Both the position numbers and the translations under genes were made by a program. From NCBI GenBank assembly GCA_014773175.1, contig VXCM01006067.1, positions 1-64,000 of the forward strand: a stretch of DNA of 64,000 nucleotides, written 5' to 3'. Position 1 is the stretch's first letter; every line of letters begins with the position of its first letter. Positions 60,915 through 64,000 of this stretch are shown here, one piece after another. Under the pieces are notes generated by a model. That model was not told the origin of the DNA. It worked only from the letters and a program-made list of their open reading frames with translations, and did no database searches. Source of the DNA: Lucifuga dentata. Taxonomy: Eukaryota; Chordata; Actinopteri; Ophidiiformes; Bythitidae.

Positions 60915-61592
60915 TTAAAGGACCATACCACCCATTTTGCATGTTTGAGCCTAATATATTAAATTTTCATACACATAAGGTTACTGACAATCATTTCCCA
61001 AAGCATACTACTGGAAAAATCAAATTTGAAAAGTCAAAGCGAAATCCTGAGTTAAAAAATGTTTTCCCTACCTTCCAGACCTCCATTGGTTTCAGTTCAT
61101 TCTGGTACGCTATTAAAATCAACTTGTTGATACTTGAAACGTTCTTGGGATAGGTAATCCATCATCGTGAACAAGACGTGTATTCAGGTTTGGTTTTTTT
61201 TTAGAAGTTTTGTAATTTTAGCGTTTAAGCACAATAAAAAGCACAGAGTGAATGTATGTCTCCACCGGGGAATANTAATTTTAGCGTTTAAGCACAATAA
61301 AAAGCACAGAGTGAATGTATGTCTCCACCGGGGAATATAGTTCCCAAAAGAAGACCTGCATATATCAAAAAATTTAAATGACCGTGACTTCATAATTTTG
61401 CGTAAGTATTAGCAGGAGAAACAGATTTTTAAGGTGGGTGTATCGCCTGAATATTTGAAGTTGAAAGATTAAGAGGTTTTGCAAAATATCAGGAAAGCTG
61501 AAATACTGTTTTATACTTTGGGAAATGATTGTCAGTTACGTTACATGTAAAATTGAATATAAATATGCAAAATGGGTGGTATGGTCCTTTAA
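60915..61592 (+). mobile_element. TTAA MITE copy 10 (forward) with 34 bp insertion
   Basis: The longest family member, with intact TTAA ends. Part of its length comes from a 62 bp duplication around the N at 61275 and from a 34 bp insertion at 61017-61050 that matches 59419-59452. Confidence 0.85.
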
Positions 61593-62156
61593 AGGGTTTT
61601 CAAGATTTGATGCAATCTGATATCAGGTTTGTACATTTTTTACAGCATTCTGTGCATAAGCATATTTCACTTAATCTTACCTTATACTGTTCCAATTATA
61701 GAACATTTTTTTGTGGGTAATGTCAAAAAAAATAAAACTGGCATGGCATTACTGCGGCAATCTACAGTAATAGTGTGAGGTAAGCTGCTAACAAATTAAC
61801 AAAATAAATATTCAAATGGACCATCACATATTTACCGTAACATATACTGTTCAGGCGACAATCCAAAATGCCTTTAAGCATGATGAGTTTTGGTGCAGGT
61901 AGTCCTCGGAGGAAACAAACCTATAACTGGCATATATACACTTCAGCGATGGCTCAAACCTAATAGGCTCATTCAATTAGTTTCTTTCCCTCACATTTCA
62001 CTTCTGGCACTGGTATCATAAGCAAAAAGTGAAGCATGGCTCACAACCACAAACAGAAACACAAGCTTGTGGTGTTTTGGACTGTAATCACTCGTCTTTC
62101 CACTCTGTAGCATATTATTTCATGAAAACAACAGCAGCATGTGTCAAACCAGAGAG

Positions 62157-62157
<1 letters not shown>

Positions 62158-62191
<34 letters not shown>
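62158..62191. repeat. (CA)n microsatellite
   Basis: A pure CA tract. Confidence 0.95.
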
Positions 62192-62193
<2 letters not shown>

Positions 62194-63179
62194 ATATTAC
62201 TGAGAGGAATTAATTAAATGTATAGAAACAGAAGTTAAGATTTCCATTTGTTAGCAGTGTGATTAACTGTATAAATAAACACAAATATGCACAAACAAAT
62301 CTCTAGATTTTCAAAATGTGATGTACTTTTAATTGGTAAAGTATCATTAGATGTTCATTGTAAATTTGCATGAAGTACCAAGTACCACCAGTAAGTACCA
62401 TATACATTTTTTTAGGGTTGTTGCATAACATTTAGACTGCAAATTTTACAAGTTTTCATATTGACAGTATATCCTATGAGCTGCAAACACACTGCAAGCA
62501 TTTGTAGCCAAGTGGAGCATAGAGACTCAGGCACAGCCAGTAACCTTTGACCCTAATAGTAAAGCGCGGCCTCATCCACACCACAAACTGCTCTCACAGC
62601 CTGGAGCGGTGTCTTCATAAAAGACTGTCGCTAGTAAAACACTCCGAAATAGCACTGAGCGTTTTGAATCGGCAGCCAATAAAATGCACTGGGTTTCTGC
62701 TGACATTACTGGTCTGATTTGGATGGACTGTTTTGGGAACAGAAGGGCACTGTCTCTACTGAGCAAGGCATTAGCACTGCAAGGATGAGGGGTTTGATTC
62801 CAGATTGTGTTGCCAAGGAATATTCAAGGAGATCAATCATGCTTTAGATGAAAACATTGATCAAAAACATTGAAAAAGTTGGTATGATAGTAATTGTAGA
62901 TAATCTATATTTTAAACAGTTAATGCAGAAATCTCACTGTTTATTGAGTATCATAATTAACAAGGATATTGAGTTTAACCACGTGGCTCTGATGTAATTA
63001 CAACTAAGAACTATCAAGAATTTGAAAGAAACTTTATCCAGACCACTTCACATAAAATACAGTACATAAGACGTGTTAAAAATTCTGATAGAAGGTGATG
63101 CGAGCTGTCACGTTTCTGTGTTAGTGTGATGGAACACACACACACCTACAATACACACAAACTGATATTACTGAGTGAA

Positions 63180-63220
63180 GAAAAGCTCCAGGTGAGGTGT
63201 GACATCACCTGGAGCTTTTC
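63180..63220. repeat. 16 bp perfect inverted repeat
   Basis: GAAAAGCTCCAGGTGA (63180-63195) and its exact complement (63205-63220) surround a 9-base loop. Confidence 0.9.
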
Positions 63221-63740
63221 CAAGCAGAAAGTTCTGGTTTCGTTTGGTATCTGTGGAATCAACATACCATCTAGTGAGCCAGCTCACATTTCAGCCAACT
63301 TGTAGTGGAACCATTGTCACCAACGGAAGTAACAATAGCAGTTTTTTTTATTTTTTTAGTAAAAGTGGAAGTAAATCAGTGAGAAAAAACAAGATGGCAG
63401 ACTGCATTTTTTACCTGCAAGTTTTTATCATCTTATCAAAAGTCTTAACTTCAGTCTAACAGAGTCAGGCAACTGTGGATGTTACACAGACAACTACGCC
63501 TCAACTTCTCCACTGATTTCCACTTTCACGGAGGTAAAATAATCATGACCACTTATGATGTCCTCACCATTCCCACTTCAGATTCTGCTATTTTCTGGTT
63601 CCAACTTTTTCAGTTCCGAACCTGCTGGAAATGGTGGAAATGCCCTAACAGGATGCTGTGGACTAAAAGCTACAGTACAATGGAGTACAGACTGACTGAT
63701 ACTGGATTTTTGAGGCTGATATTGATATTTGGGCGTAAAT

Positions 63741-63882
63741 ATATATATATACATACATACATACATACATATACATATATATATGTATATATGTATATAT
63801 ATACACATATATATGTATATATGTATACACATATATATATATGTATATATGTATAGATATATATATATATAGATATATATCC
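63741..63882. repeat. (TA)/(ATAC) compound microsatellite
   Basis: About 140 bp of ATAC, ATGT and AT units adjoining the inverted SINE tail. Confidence 0.9.
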
Positions 63883-64000
63883 ATTTTCAAAACCAGTTTG
63901 TCCTGTTGAGGGTCACGGGGGGACTAGAGCCTATCCCAGAGGTCATAGGGCGAGAGGCGGGGTACACCCTGGACAGATCGCCAGTCTATCGCAGGGCTGA
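63883..64000 (-). repeat. Inverted SINE tail, cut by window edge
   Basis: Reads in reverse like the 3' part of the 2551 element: TCAGCCCTGCGATAGACTGG, GTACCCCGCCTCTCGCCC, CTGGGATAGGCTC. It continues past the window. Confidence 0.75.

Noticed and set aside
63479..63856. 125-residue frame ending in Y/I/T repeats
   Set aside because: The second half is translation of the TA-rich microsatellite and the first half has no family match.

Overview
The window is vertebrate nuclear DNA, most likely from a teleost fish. Its genes are split by GT-AG introns, the background is AT-rich, and the repeats are of fish type: a tRNA-headed SINE, L2/CR1-like LINE tails, hAT and TA-flanked DNA transposons, and palindromic MITEs. 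The sequence is a draft assembly. It has one 544-base gap (54482-55025) and many single-N joins, 11 of which are flanked by an unmerged 62-67 bp duplication.

Layout. 1-19270 is a gene desert with repeats. 19319-38657 (+) is a complete 15-exon pepd (prolidase, Xaa-Pro dipeptidase). The exons join in frame to 495 residues, and all five metal ligands fall at the same residue numbers as in human PEPD. 38658-41440 is a short tail-to-tail intergenic stretch holding one MITE. 41441-53358 (-) is the 3' half of an ADAMTS-like gene that I identify as thsd4 (ADAMTSL6). Its 11 exons encode the Cys-rich/spacer region, six thrombospondin type-1 repeats and the PLAC domain, 609 residues to the stop. One of these exons (46832-46961) lacks a start-codon ORF and was found by splice phase and homology. 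Another (46142-46410) is broken by an assembly duplication. 53359-64000 is probably the next upstream thsd4 intron and contains only repeats and the gap.

The dominant accessory structure is one family of TTAA-bounded MITEs of about 530-680 bp with terminal inverted repeats near 95 bp. Ten copies make up roughly 9% of the window. One ends 46 bp before pepd exon 2, one starts 59 bp from a thsd4 exon, and one lies between the two genes. A deleted hAT element with a decayed transposase sits in pepd intron 2.

Pepd recycles proline from collagen dipeptides in the cytosol, and Thsd4 acts on fibrillin microfibrils outside the cell. Both touch extracellular-matrix biology, but nothing in the sequence shows co-regulation. 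I found no wholly new gene system. The novelty lies in the MITE family, the local rearrangements and the assembly-artefact pattern.
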